DNA of 56,570 nucleotides from the NCBI GenBank assembly GCA_964651045.1, contig CAZYVD010000012.1:1-56570 (forward strand), read 5' to 3'. The translations under genes and the position numbers were made by a program. The stretch comes from CAZYVD01 sp964651045 (lineage in GTDB: Bacteria; Zhuqueibacterota; QNDG01; DSAB01). A model generated the notes under the pieces. It was given only the letters and a program-made list of their open reading frames with translations, was not told the origin of the DNA and did no database searches. Below are positions 44,416-53,493 of the stretch, one piece after another; position 1 is the first letter of the stretch; each line of letters begins with the position of its first letter.

Positions 44416-45978
44416 TTATATACAGATGGTTATACTCGTTCCTCTATTTTTTCTGCTCTTTATTTTAATCTTTCCACCATGATCGTCGATTATCTTCTTG
44501 ACTATTGCAAGCCCCAGGCCAGTACCTTTTATTTTTGTTGTATAGTATGGTTGAAAAATTCTATCAAGGTCTCTCTCATCTATACCCCTTCCTTTATCCA
44601 CGATCTCAATCTCAACCGAATGATCTGATGATTTTGATCTTCTAGTGTTAACCGTTATCTTTCCCCGACCACCGCTCGCCTCGATTCCATTTTTAATGAT
44701 ATTAATCATCACTCTCTTGATCTGCTCCCTATCCGCATATACTTCAGGCAGCCGTGAAGAGAGCTGCATCTCTATCTCAATATCACTAGAAAAAGAGTTC
44801 GCAGCAATGACGGACGATTTGACCGTATCGTTAATATCAATAGAATTTTTTTTCGGTTCAGGCATTCTTGCAAACTCTGAAAACTCCTCAGACATTCTTT
44901 TAAGAGAATTGAGCTCATCCTCAACAACCCTGAGGCTATCTGAAATTGAGGGGGGCAGCATCTTTCCCTCAAAATAGCCTTGTATTCTGTGCAGAGAAAT
45001 TGCAATTGGAGAAATAGAGTTCTTTATCTCATGGGATATTCTCCTGGCAATATGCTGCCATGCTGCTATTCGCTCAGCCTCTATTAACCTTTCTCTGCTC
45101 CTCTCCAGCTCTGAGATCATCTTATTAAAAGAATCTATAAGAAATTTAAATTCACCAGTAGCCTTTGTCTCAACACGCTGGGAAAGATCTCCCTCCATTG
45201 CCTTCTCCATCGCTCGAACCATACCCTCTATTGGTTCATTTACTGCCAAAGAAATTCTTTTGGTTACTACTATAGAACTCAGTGCAAGAGTTAAAACAAT
45301 AAGTAGTGCACCAGCCCATATAAGATTTCTTTCAATTATAGATTCTTTTATCGAGTAGAGCGATCCATAAAAACCCGAGGCTTTTTCTATTTCCTGTTTT
45401 GACTGTACAACATAGGGCTCAAGATCGTATACAGATACCAATAAGAAAGAGTCCTTCTTGTAAAAATAAGCAATATATGTTCTTTTATCTTCATAAATTA
45501 GAGTGCTCGATGTGGAGCCTGAATAGGCCTTTTTTATCGTCGATTCATCAAGACTCCATCCAGCTGGAAGCGAACAATGCGGATGTCGAACCGAACAGAT
45601 CAGTTTGTATTCTCCGTCTGCAATAATATGACATGCAGAGTACTGTATATCCCACCTTTTCAGAAGATCACCACTCCATCCACTAAAATCATCATGATTT
45701 GTGAGAAATCGTTTTCCCCTCTCCTCTACCTGATGCCTGATTGTTGCAAGAGAGGATTTCAAGACTCTATCAATCCCAGGAACAAGCAGCAGATCAGCAC
45801 TCTTGGATAGCACGGCTGCCGAAAAGAAGGTAATTGGAAGCGATGGAATCAGAACAAAAAGAAGAAACAGCATTGTGAGCCTCGATCTGAAACTCTGCCG
45901 GTTGCGAAAAAATAAGATCAGAACATACAGAGTAATGCAAAAAAGAATACCAAGGATTATAATAAAAAATAAAGACAT
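44416..45978 (-). CDS. NtrY-like membrane sensor histidine kinase
   Basis: A 520-residue sensor kinase: two membrane segments (about residues 5-23 and 35-55), an extracellular/periplasmic domain (about 56-215), a third transmembrane segment (LIWAGALLIVLTLALSSIVV), HAMP (NEPIEGMVRAMEKAMEGDLS), DHp with H-box ARRISHEIKNSISPIAISL and an HATPase with N box INIIKNGIEAS, DKGRGIDERDL and GTGLGLAIVKKIIDDHGG. The HEIKNSISPI form resembles NtrY-type kinases. No response regulator is adjacent, so it is an orphan here. It begins 1 base after the DUF58 gene ends (GAGGGTGAG before the ATG), part of an MFS-DUF58-kinase operon. Confidence 0.92.
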   Translation of the reverse strand: MSLFFIIILGILFCITLYVLILFFRNRQSFRSRLTMLFLLFVLIPSLPITFFSAAVLSKSADLLLVPGIDRVLKSSLATIRHQVEERGKRFLTNHDDFSGWSGDLLKRWDIQYSACHIIADGEYKLICSVRHPHCSLPAGWSLDESTIKKAYSGSTSSTLIYEDKRTYIAYFYKKDSFLLVSVYDLEPYVVQSKQEIEKASGFYGSLYSIKESIIERNLIWAGALLIVLTLALSSIVVTKRISLAVNEPIEGMVRAMEKAMEGDLSQRVETKATGEFKFLIDSFNKMISELERSRERLIEAERIAAWQHIARRISHEIKNSISPIAISLHRIQGYFEGKMLPPSISDSLRVVEDELNSLKRMSEEFSEFARMPEPKKNSIDINDTVKSSVIAANSFSSDIEIEMQLSSRLPEVYADREQIKRVMINIIKNGIEASGGRGKITVNTRRSKSSDHSVEIEIVDKGRGIDERDLDRIFQPYYTTKIKGTGLGLAIVKKIIDDHGGKIKIKSRKNRGTSITICI

Positions 45979-45979
45979 C

Positions 45980-46885
45980 TCACCCTCTCATTCTCTTTCT
46001 CTTTACAAGATATCTATAGAGGGAGGTGTCAAATGGAAAAGATGTATTCATTATCATATAGTCTATCCTGTGCTGACCGCACTCTCTTTTAAACTCTGCC
46101 AGAAATTTCTCCGTCTCTTTAATATATTGAGATCGGATATGGCAGGGCTGTGTATCTATCTTTTCTCCTGATTCCATATCAACAAATAGTGTGTCTTTAT
46201 CAAATGAAAAAGAGAGTTCCATTGGATCGAGCGTATGGAACACTATCAACTCGTGTTTTCTATGACGAAAATGTTTCAGGGAATCTACAATCTCGTTAAC
46301 ATCATCCATAAGATCTGACACAATAATTATTAATCCTCTCCTCTTGATTCGTTCTGCAAGCTCATGAAATGTAGTGCTTATATTCGTCTTCTTTCCAGGC
46401 TTTAGAGTGTCGAGTTCCTTTAATATTACATGTAGATAACCAAACACAGATCTTGGTGGAATGTAAGTATGTATCTGCTCGTCAAATGTAACCAGCCCAA
46501 CACTATCACGCTGTTTTAGCATAAGATAGGTAAGCGCTGCACAAAGATATTTTCCATATTGAAGCTTTGTAATCTTACCAGACCCATATCCCATAGAGCC
46601 AGAACAGTCCAGAAGCAGATATGCTTTTAGATTGGTCTCTTCTTCAAAAAGCTTTACATAATATCGATCTGTCCGTGCCAGCAGTTTCCAGTCTATGTTT
46701 CTTGTTGAATCTCCCGGTATATAAGGACGGTACTCTGAAAATTCCACAGAGAATCCGTGATAGGGACTTCTGTGCAGACCTGTTATGAATCCCTCTACTA
46801 TCAATCTGGCAATCAGATCCAGCCTGGACAGATGTGATACTACATCAGGCCTCAAATATTTTCTATAATCATGTTCTATATTCAT
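45980..46885 (-). CDS. DUF58 protein (von Willebrand-like fold)
   Basis: A 301-residue DUF58 protein. The segment SPYHGFSVEFSEYRPYIPGD then STRNIDWKLLARTDRYYVKLFEEE is the family signature, followed by a VWA/MIDAS-like DCSGSMGYGSG (D-x-S-x-S) and VSDLMDDVNEIVDSLKHF. DUF58 proteins usually sit with a MoxR AAA+ ATPase and further VWA membrane proteins; no MoxR gene is in this window. Here it is instead between an MFS transporter (4-base overlap) and a histidine kinase. Function is unknown; a chaperone-like metal or cofactor insertion role has been suggested for MoxR-DUF58 pairs. Confidence 0.9.
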   Translation of the reverse strand: MNIEHDYRKYLRPDVVSHLSRLDLIARLIVEGFITGLHRSPYHGFSVEFSEYRPYIPGDSTRNIDWKLLARTDRYYVKLFEEETNLKAYLLLDCSGSMGYGSGKITKLQYGKYLCAALTYLMLKQRDSVGLVTFDEQIHTYIPPRSVFGYLHVILKELDTLKPGKKTNISTTFHELAERIKRRGLIIIVSDLMDDVNEIVDSLKHFRHRKHELIVFHTLDPMELSFSFDKDTLFVDMESGEKIDTQPCHIRSQYIKETEKFLAEFKRECGQHRIDYMIMNTSFPFDTSLYRYLVKRKRMRG

Positions 46886-48099
46886 CTGCGATATAAAAGA
46901 ATCGTAAAACCTGCAATTGCACCAATCACTCCAACGGGCCAGAACTCACCCATCGAAGAGTTTGCCTTTAAAAAATCTACAACTACACCGAGTAGGGGCG
47001 CAACTACCATTGTGGAGAGTGATTTTGCCTGACTCTCGATTGAGAGTATTGTCGCACCATGGGACTCTCCAGCAAATGCATCAAAACGACTGATAAGAAT
47101 GGGACGCCAGAAGTTCTGCGTAAGATAGAGACCTACAAAAGTGACTATTGCTAGAGAATAGAGACGAAAGATAAGAAATGGTATCATGCTTAAGTACAGG
47201 AAAAAACTTACTTTCCATAAAAAGTAACTGCTCCTCTCTTCGCCCCCTTTAAATTCACTTAGTTTAAAAGATAATCTGCTTCCAAGAGCCGACATAAGGT
47301 ATAAGACAAAATACACGCATCCCACAACCATCGCGCTTCTTCTTGTAGATTCGATAGAGACAAGTATGGGCAGCGTTAATGCAAGCTGTTTTAATACTGG
47401 CTGCAGGTAATCTTTTGAAGCCTTAAAAATACCCTCGAACCCCATCGACTCGAAAATGAGACTGCGAAGCCGCGGATTCTTTACTGTCATACGAAATGAT
47501 TTGTATAGATGTTTTATAACTGACTTTTTCCCTTTATTCTGCGATGCAAATCGGTCGAGCTCTTCTGGATAAAAAAGAAAATTTATTAGACCTATAGTGT
47601 ATGGAATTATAGAATAGTAGAAAATGTTGTCATAACTGTTCTGTGATATTACAAGGGCTGTTGCAACAATAATCGAAAATGCCGAACCGAGCTTTGACCA
47701 TGACCTTGTATATCCATATACTCTCGTCTTTTCACTCTCCCTGCCCTGAAGACGCAGCCAGGCAAATATCAAAGCCTTGTGAGTCCCTGTTCTAAATGCG
47801 TCTCCCACTGCAAAAAGAAACATGGCTAACATAAACTGTATATATGCCACGCCAGAACCAAAAAGAATAAACGATAAGATGTATGAGGCAAACGAGATGA
47901 TCATACACCGTCTGCGTCCGTAAAGATCTGCCACTGCGCCGCTGGGAATCTCCATTATATTGATGCTCAATTCCCTAAGTGCTACAAGAAAACCAATCTG
48001 AGTAAAAGAGAGACCCTTTTGAAGAAAAAACAGCACAATAAACGGTTCAAAGTACCGCTGGTTCTTTAAAAATCCATATAGACTGAAACGACCAATCAT
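46882..48099 (-). CDS. MFS transporter
   Basis: A 405-residue, about 12-helix major facilitator protein. Features: MIGRFSLYGFLKNQRYFEPF start, the loop 2-3 motif DLYGRRRCMIISFASYILSF (motif A form D-x-x-GRRR), and FLFAVGDAFRTGTHKALIFA. The substrate cannot be deduced; the neighbours (DUF58, histidine kinase) give no transport clue. The best start is the ATG at 48099, which has no Shine-Dalgarno and whose first base sits about where the promoter at 48106-48135 should initiate, suggesting a leaderless message. DUF58 overlaps its stop by 4 bases. Confidence 0.85.
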   Translation of the reverse strand: MIGRFSLYGFLKNQRYFEPFIVLFFLQKGLSFTQIGFLVALRELSINIMEIPSGAVADLYGRRRCMIISFASYILSFILFGSGVAYIQFMLAMFLFAVGDAFRTGTHKALIFAWLRLQGRESEKTRVYGYTRSWSKLGSAFSIIVATALVISQNSYDNIFYYSIIPYTIGLINFLFYPEELDRFASQNKGKKSVIKHLYKSFRMTVKNPRLRSLIFESMGFEGIFKASKDYLQPVLKQLALTLPILVSIESTRRSAMVVGCVYFVLYLMSALGSRLSFKLSEFKGGEERSSYFLWKVSFFLYLSMIPFLIFRLYSLAIVTFVGLYLTQNFWRPILISRFDAFAGESHGATILSIESQAKSLSTMVVAPLLGVVVDFLKANSSMGEFWPVGVIGAIAGFTILLYRR

Positions 48100-48105
48100 A
48101 AATTC

Positions 48106-48135
48106 AATATAGAAAATATTTCGTGTTTATGGCAA
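48106..48135 (-). promoter_or_regulatory. Promoter that may give a leaderless MFS-DUF58-kinase mRNA
   Basis: On the - strand TTGCCA (48135-48130) and TATATT (48111-48106) have an 18-base spacer. Initiation 6-7 bases past the -10 falls at 48099-48100, on or next to the first base of the MFS start codon. Confidence 0.45.
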
Positions 48136-48236
48136 GCATTTTCGACACATCAAAGAGAAAAGGCTTGATTTAATAACTCCAAAAATGTAACTTTTCTTTA
48201 AACTCTATTCACACCAATCATAATCTGGAGAAAATC

Positions 48237-49337
48237 ATGGCCAATGGAAATAAGAAGAGAATAGGACTGCTCACAGGAGGAGGCGACTGCCCCGGCCTAA
48301 ATGGGGTCATAAGAGGTGTTGTCAAGGCTAGTGTTCTCCAATACAATATGGAAGTGATCGGATTCGAGGACGGCTATCAGGGGCTTGTTGAAAAAAGAGT
48401 AAAACCTCTCGATTTTGAGACCGTGTCTGGAATATTGACTCTGGGTGGAACAATACTTGGAACCTCAAACAGGGCAAATCCTTTTAGATGGCCTGTCAAA
48501 AAGAAAAATGGTGATCTAGATTTCATAGATGTTTCTGGCCAGGCTGTAAAAAATATAAATGAGCTCGGCATCGACAATCTTGTATGCGTTGGCGGTGACG
48601 GAACAATGGCCATTGCTACAAAATTAAGCCAAAAGGGTTTAAGAATTGTGGGCGTGCCAAAAACAATCGACAATGATATATGGGGAACGGATATAACTTT
48701 TGGTTTCAATTCTGCGGTCAGCATAGCAACAGAGGCAATAGACAGGATCCATACAACTGCAATGTCGCACCACAGAGTCATGGTAGTCGAGACAATGGGA
48801 CGCTATGCTGGATGGCTAGCACTCGAGTCCGGGATTGCAGGAGGAGGAGATGTTATTCTTATTCCTGAAATTCCATACAAGATCGAGAAGGTATGCCAGA
48901 CTGTTGTAAATCGAAACAAGAGGGGACGAAGATTCAGCATAATCGTCATATCAGAAGGAGCAAGACCTGAAGGAGGCAAAATAAAGGTAAAAAAGATAGT
49001 AAAAGACAGCACAGACCCGATAAGGCTTGGTGGAATCGGAAACAAGATTGCCATGGATATTGAAGAAAGGACAGGTATAGAATGCAGGGTTACTGTGCTT
49101 GGTCATCTCCAGAGGGGAGGGTCTCCAACACCTTTTGACCGCATTTTAGCAACACGATTCGGAATAAAGGCCGCAGAACTGTGTTTTAATGGTGTGGGCG
49201 GAGTGATGGTTGCTCTGAGGGGAACAGAAATCATTACTGTACCTCTCGGTGAAATCGGTGGAAAAATGAGAGTTGTAACACCTGATCATTACCTTATCAA
49301 AATGGCAGAAAGTGTCGGTACATGTATGGGAATCTAA
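48237..49337 (+). CDS. pfkA: 6-phosphofructokinase (group with G/K phosphodonor residues)
   Basis: A 366-residue phosphofructokinase, glycolysis step fructose 6-phosphate to fructose 1,6-bisphosphate. Motifs: GLLTGGGDCPGLNGVIRGV, GGTILGTSNRANPF, VCVGGDGTMAIA, VPKTIDNDIWGTD, VVETMGRYAGWLAL, ISEGARPEGG and VLGHLQRGGSPTPFDR. At the E. coli 104 position it has Gly (as in ATP enzymes) and at 124 Lys (as in PPi enzymes and some actinobacterial ATP enzymes). ATP use is therefore favoured by the Gly, but PPi use is not excluded. RBS GGAG precedes the ATG. It is followed by acyl-CoA dehydrogenase at 46 bases. Confidence 0.95.
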   Translation: MANGNKKRIGLLTGGGDCPGLNGVIRGVVKASVLQYNMEVIGFEDGYQGLVEKRVKPLDFETVSGILTLGGTILGTSNRANPFRWPVKKKNGDLDFIDVSGQAVKNINELGIDNLVCVGGDGTMAIATKLSQKGLRIVGVPKTIDNDIWGTDITFGFNSAVSIATEAIDRIHTTAMSHHRVMVVETMGRYAGWLALESGIAGGGDVILIPEIPYKIEKVCQTVVNRNKRGRRFSIIVISEGARPEGGKIKVKKIVKDSTDPIRLGGIGNKIAMDIEERTGIECRVTVLGHLQRGGSPTPFDRILATRFGIKAAELCFNGVGGVMVALRGTEIITVPLGEIGGKMRVVTPDHYLIKMAESVGTCMGI

Positions 49338-49383
49338 ACATACCTTCTTTTGTTAAAACAGTTTAATAAGACTGGAGGCAATC

Positions 49384-50526
49384 ATGGTTGATTTTTCCTT
49401 GGACAAGAAACAGCAGCAGATTGTAGAAAAATACAGGGATTTTACAAATCGATGGTTTGTTCCAAACAGGGCAAAATATGATGAGTCGTGTGAGTTTCCA
49501 TGGGATGTTGTTAAGGCTGCATACGATGAGAAGATAATCAATGGACCAATACCTGAAAAGTTCGGCGGAAATGGATATACAATCTTTGAAGGAGCGCTGG
49601 CATCAGAAGAGATGGGCGCAGGTTGTATTGGCATGGGAATATGTATTGATGCAAACACACTGGCACTTACTCCTCTGCTCTTATCTGCGACCGAAGATCA
49701 GCAGAAAAAGTTTTTTGGGAGAATCATAGAGGAAAAGGGAGTTGCGGCCTACTGCCTTACAGAGCCCTGCGCAGGATCAGATGTGTCAAGCATTCAATCC
49801 ACAGCCATACGTAAGGGAGATAAATATATACTCAATGGTCATAAGAGATTCATAACAAATGGTGAGGTCGCCACATTTCATACAGTTTTCGCAATTACAG
49901 ATCCAGAGAGAGGTGCAAGAAGTCTGACAGCGTTCATAGTGCCAGCCGATCTACCAGGAGTAGAAATAGTATCAAAATTGAGAAAGATGGGTCAAAATGC
50001 TTCTGTCCAGAACGAGATTAAATATAATGATGTAGAAATACCTGTAGAAAACAGACTCGGCAAAGAGGGAACAGGATTCATAATTGCAATGAAGACATTT
50101 GACCGTACCCGCACAGGGGTAGCGGCTCTCAGTTTAGGTGCTGCAAGATCGGCCTATGAGATTGCAAAAGAATGGGCAAAAAACAGAGTGCAGTTCGGAA
50201 AACCTATTTCTGCAAACCAGGCAATAGGTTTCATGTTGGCAGACATGGCAACAGAAATAGAAACGGCACGCATGTTAACATGGCGTGCAGCATGGGCATA
50301 TGATACAGGCCAGAAGGATCACTCCATGCTTGCGGCAATGTGCAAGATGTGGGCATCCGATATTGCCATGAAGGTTACTACAAATGCCGTTCAGATCATG
50401 GGCGGAGATGGATACTCCAAAGACTATCCTGTAGAGAAGATGATGAGAGATGTAAAACTCTGTCAGATTTATGAAGGAACAAATCAAATTCAGAGATTGG
50501 TGATATCAAAACATATATTAAAATAA
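49384..50526 (+). CDS. Acyl-CoA dehydrogenase
   Basis: A 380-residue flavoprotein of acyl-CoA dehydrogenase family. Signatures: YCLTEPCAGSDVSSI, GHKRFITNGEVATFHTVFA, RTGVAALSLGAARSAYEIA, RVQFGKPISANQAIGFMLA, MGGDGYSKDYPVEKMMRDVK and the catalytic base Glu in CQIYEGTNQIQRLVISKH. Oxidises a short- to medium-chain acyl-CoA to the trans-2-enoyl-CoA, passing electrons to ETF. No other beta-oxidation gene or ETF is near; glycolysis and dipeptidase genes flank it. AGGAG-like GGAGG precedes the ATG. Chain-length preference cannot be read from sequence. Confidence 0.95.
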   Translation: MVDFSLDKKQQQIVEKYRDFTNRWFVPNRAKYDESCEFPWDVVKAAYDEKIINGPIPEKFGGNGYTIFEGALASEEMGAGCIGMGICIDANTLALTPLLLSATEDQQKKFFGRIIEEKGVAAYCLTEPCAGSDVSSIQSTAIRKGDKYILNGHKRFITNGEVATFHTVFAITDPERGARSLTAFIVPADLPGVEIVSKLRKMGQNASVQNEIKYNDVEIPVENRLGKEGTGFIIAMKTFDRTRTGVAALSLGAARSAYEIAKEWAKNRVQFGKPISANQAIGFMLADMATEIETARMLTWRAAWAYDTGQKDHSMLAAMCKMWASDIAMKVTTNAVQIMGGDGYSKDYPVEKMMRDVKLCQIYEGTNQIQRLVISKHILK

Positions 50527-50539
50527 GAGGAGACCAAAG

Positions 50540-52111
50540 ATGAAAAAATCGACTTTAACAATACTGTTTTCAATCATATCGATTTTATTTTTTGTCGGCA
50601 TTTCCTACTGCTGTACATCTATTGTAGTGGGCAAGAAGGCAAGCAAATACGGTTTCGTGATTTTTGGTCACAATGAGGATGATGGAGGACTGAGGGTTGT
50701 AAATGTATGGAGAGTGCCGAGAATCAAACACAAAGCGGGTGAGATGTTACAGCTTATCGAGGGAGGAAAAATTCCTCAGGTCGAGGAGACATGGGCATAT
50801 ATCTGGTTTCAGGTAAACGGCCTCAAATTTTCTGATTATTACATGAATGAATGGGGTGTACATGTTGCAAGCGATGCATGTCCATCACGAGAGGATGATC
50901 CCGATCTTACGGATGGGGGAATAGGCTACATGCTGAGGCGCATAGTTGCGGAGAGGGCAAGAAGTGCAAGAGAGGGAGTCATGATAGCAGGAAAACTTCT
51001 CGATAAATTTGGTTATGTTTCCTCAGGCCGCACAATGGTAATCTGTGATGCCAATGAGGGATGGATTCTTTCAATAGTGGCGGGAAAACACTGGGTTGCT
51101 CAGCGTGTTCCTGACGATGGAGTGGTAGTGCTTCCAAATACTTATATAATAAGAGAAGTGGATTTCAGCGACAAGGAAAATTTTATAACATCTAAGGATA
51201 ATGTAAGAGATTATGCAATAAAAAGAGGATGGTATGATCCAAAAAGTGGGGAAAAATTTGATTTCGCATATACATATATGAGAGTGCCTGGCAAAAAAAG
51301 CCGATTCGTAATGCGCGGATATGATACAAGACAGTGGAGGGGACAGCAGCTATTCTCAGGCAGGGCAGCCTCTATCAAGGAGGCAAGAAAAAACGGCCTG
51401 CCTTTTGCGGTCAGACCCAATAGGAAGATTACAGTCAAGGATGTTATGGCCGTGCTGAGAGATCATTATGAGAACACTGTTTATGGCCCGGCAAAAATAG
51501 TATCAGTATCGGTTTCTCCAGAGCAGCCCAGCGATTATCTCGGAAAGAGTCTTCCGAGGTTTGTTACAATAAATCCGAATTTTACTACAGAGAGAACAAT
51601 CTGTACTCCCACTACACAATTCTCCACTGTTGCTCAGCTAAGGGGTGATCTTCCTCCAGACATCGGATCTGTTCTATGGATGTGTATGGGACGTCCCGAT
51701 GTTGGAGTATATGTTCCATGGTACTCTGGTATTAATAGAGTTCCTGATCTCTTTCACAACACTCCAGGTATTGACTGCCCTTTCAAAGCGCTGAAACACC
51801 ACCTTGATCCTGTTGAGGGAACATTTGATTACGATCCAGATGCTGCCTTCTGGAGGTTTAATGATCTTGAAAATCTTGTGGATGTAAACTACTCAAGATC
51901 CATAGATGAGGTAACCAGTGTTTGGAAAAAGTTAGAAAAGAGAGAGTTCGATCTTCAGCCTTCAATAGAAGAAACAGCCATCAAGCTGTGGAAGGAGGAC
52001 AAAGAGCTCTGCAGAGAATTTCTTACACAGATTACATCTTCATTCACACAAGAAGCACTCATCAAGACAGAAAAAATCATAAAGAAATTAAAGACTAAAT
52101 ATTATCATTAA
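50540..52111 (+). CDS. Exported C69-family dipeptidase
   Basis: A 523-residue Ntn-hydrolase dipeptidase of peptidase family C69. A signal peptide (MKKSTLTILFSIISILFFVG) is followed by a cysteine at the expected N-terminal nucleophile position (C25 in YCCTSIVVGKKAS, preceded by another Cys), then FGHNEDDGG and the long C69 body (WAYIWFQVNGLKFSDYYM, GGIGYMLRRIVAERAR, SGRTMVICDANEGWIL, FDYDPDAAFWRFNDLENLV). Exposing the Cys requires cleavage after a signal or pro-segment. It fits the peptide-scavenging profile of the window. A terminator follows the stop. Confidence 0.92.
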   Translation: MKKSTLTILFSIISILFFVGISYCCTSIVVGKKASKYGFVIFGHNEDDGGLRVVNVWRVPRIKHKAGEMLQLIEGGKIPQVEETWAYIWFQVNGLKFSDYYMNEWGVHVASDACPSREDDPDLTDGGIGYMLRRIVAERARSAREGVMIAGKLLDKFGYVSSGRTMVICDANEGWILSIVAGKHWVAQRVPDDGVVVLPNTYIIREVDFSDKENFITSKDNVRDYAIKRGWYDPKSGEKFDFAYTYMRVPGKKSRFVMRGYDTRQWRGQQLFSGRAASIKEARKNGLPFAVRPNRKITVKDVMAVLRDHYENTVYGPAKIVSVSVSPEQPSDYLGKSLPRFVTINPNFTTERTICTPTTQFSTVAQLRGDLPPDIGSVLWMCMGRPDVGVYVPWYSGINRVPDLFHNTPGIDCPFKALKHHLDPVEGTFDYDPDAAFWRFNDLENLVDVNYSRSIDEVTSVWKKLEKREFDLQPSIEETAIKLWKEDKELCREFLTQITSSFTQEALIKTEKIIKKLKTKYYH

Positions 52112-52116
52112 ATAAA

Positions 52117-52150
52117 AATCCTCCCGAAGACTCTTTTCTTCGGGAGGATT
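52117..52150. terminator. Bidirectional terminator after the C69 gene
   Basis: Perfect 14-bp stem (52117-52130 with 52137-52150) with a CTCTTT loop and GC-rich core. On the - strand it continues GGGAGGATTTTTATT, a good T tail, so it also stops transcription coming from the hypA side; the + strand tail is weaker. Confidence 0.85.
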
Positions 52151-52183
52151 AAATCAACTTTTTTCTCTATCAAATAATCTTCT

Positions 52184-52400
52184 TCAATTGATCTGCAATT
52201 CAAAATAGAGCCTCATGGTCCACCTCATTTTCTTAAAATATATACGGGCTATCTTTCTTTCCAGAGATGAATTGTCAACCAGATTACCATCTTCATCTTC
52301 AAGATAATATCTGATAAACTTATTATCGTGGCTCGTTGTGAGAGAATATTAGACAGAATATAAAACTTGGAATGAAAACAACCTTCATAAGTATTTTCAT
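52184..52400 (-). pseudogene. Possible frameshifted small exported protein
   Basis: Downstream of hypA on the - strand, an ATG at 52400 starts a signal-like peptide MKILMKVVFIPSFIFCLIFS that ends after 25 residues at a TAA (NEPR stop). A shifted frame overlapping its end is open to 52184 with ordinary composition: NKFIRYYLEDEDGNLVDNSS, LERKIARIYFKKMRWTMRL, then YFELQIN. A one-base indel between 52323 and 52345 would fuse the two into a protein of about 71 residues. No Shine-Dalgarno precedes the ATG. It may instead be noncoding; no family recognised. Confidence 0.35.
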
Positions 52401-52429
52401 TTTAAACGTCCCCAGATTTTAGACATTTG

Positions 52430-52816
52430 TTAAGACATATCAGGAGTTATTATTCTAATCCTTCTGATGATTGTATCTTTTCCTTTTATGACTTCTATAT
52501 CTGGAGATTTGCATTTAGGACAGGCAAATGTCGGCAACTTTAAATGATAGGCAGGATCTTCTTTAAGTGTGAGCTCTCCCTCATATCCACAGCTATTGCA
52601 TTTAAGAACCCCTTTTACATTTTTGAAATCTATTTTTGCATCTTGTGCAATTGTTCCTTCAAATCCACTCTGCAGCCAGAAACTGACCTGATCAATACCC
52701 AAAAAGGTAAGTTCACCAATCTCTATTTCTACAGACTCAACCTTTACAGCATTTTTCTTTTCTGCTTCTGTTAATACTGTCTCTACTATTGATTGTGCTA
52801 TTGAAGCTTCATGCAT
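52430..52816 (-). CDS. hypA: Hydrogenase maturation nickel chaperone HypA
   Basis: A 128-residue HypA, which hands nickel to [NiFe]-hydrogenase or urease precursors. The N-terminal nickel-binding MHEASIAQSIVETV and the zinc loop CNSCGYEG with CPKCKSPDIEVIKG are present. It begins 5 bases after hypB. Only hypA and hypB occur here; no hypCDEF or hydrogenase structural genes lie in the window, so the nickel client is unknown. Confidence 0.96.
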   Translation of the reverse strand: MHEASIAQSIVETVLTEAEKKNAVKVESVEIEIGELTFLGIDQVSFWLQSGFEGTIAQDAKIDFKNVKGVLKCNSCGYEGELTLKEDPAYHLKLPTFACPKCKSPDIEVIKGKDTIIRRIRIITPDMS

Positions 52817-52821
52817 TTTCT

Positions 52822-53490
52822 TTAAATGTTAAGAGCCTTAATCAAATCGTCTATACCTTCACCTGTTCTGGCATTTGTAAATACTACTTTTATATTTGGT
52901 TTTATCTTCAACACATCATCTTTTAATCGATCTATATCAACTCCCATTGGGGCTGCCATATCGATCTTGTTTATTATACATATAGATGCATCTCTGAATA
53001 TATGTGGGTGTTTGACAATCATATAAGGACCTTCTGTTGTCGAAACAACCACGATTCTCTGATGAGCTCCCACAGGGAAGGATCCCGGACAAATAAGGTT
53101 TCCAACATTTTCAATGAATACAATATCCAGGTTTTTCAGATCCAGCATTTCAAGGCCATTTCTCACAAGGTTTGCATCAAGATGACAGCCGCCGTCAGTA
53201 TTTATCTGAAGCACATTTGCACCCTTCTTTTTAATTCGATCTGCATCTATTGTTGTTGTAAGGTCACCTGCAATGGCAGCAGATCGATATCTCCCCTGAA
53301 GTTTTCCTACGAGCTGTTCTATGATCGAGGTCTTGCCAGATCCAATAGAACCTAAAACGTCGATAGCATAAACACTGTGTTTATCCAGAAGCCTTAAGTT
53401 TTTTTCCGCAAGAACGCTGTTTTTTAATGAGAGGTTTCTATTGATTTTGATCTCAACAATCTTTCCATCAGGTGTATGTATTGTCTTCAT
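52822..53490 (-). CDS. hypB: Hydrogenase nickel incorporation GTPase HypB
   Basis: A 222-residue SIMIBI GTPase acting with HypA in nickel insertion. Walker A GSIGSGKTSIIEQL, IAGDLTTTIDADRI, the metal-site GGCHLDANLV, FIENVGNLICPGSFPVG and guanine-binding INKIDMAAPMGVD are visible. It lacks the His-rich nickel-storage N-terminus of some HypB proteins. The ATG is preceded by AAGGG within a 10-base spaced direct repeat (TTTGACCC twice on the + strand). Confidence 0.96.
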   Translation of the reverse strand: MKTIHTPDGKIVEIKINRNLSLKNSVLAEKNLRLLDKHSVYAIDVLGSIGSGKTSIIEQLVGKLQGRYRSAAIAGDLTTTIDADRIKKKGANVLQINTDGGCHLDANLVRNGLEMLDLKNLDIVFIENVGNLICPGSFPVGAHQRIVVVSTTEGPYMIVKHPHIFRDASICIINKIDMAAPMGVDIDRLKDDVLKIKPNIKVVFTNARTGEGIDDLIKALNI

Positions 53491-53493
53491 AAA

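Noticed and set aside
52430..53490. Hydrogenase gene cluster
   Set aside because: Only hypA and hypB are present; no structural or other maturation genes occur in the window.
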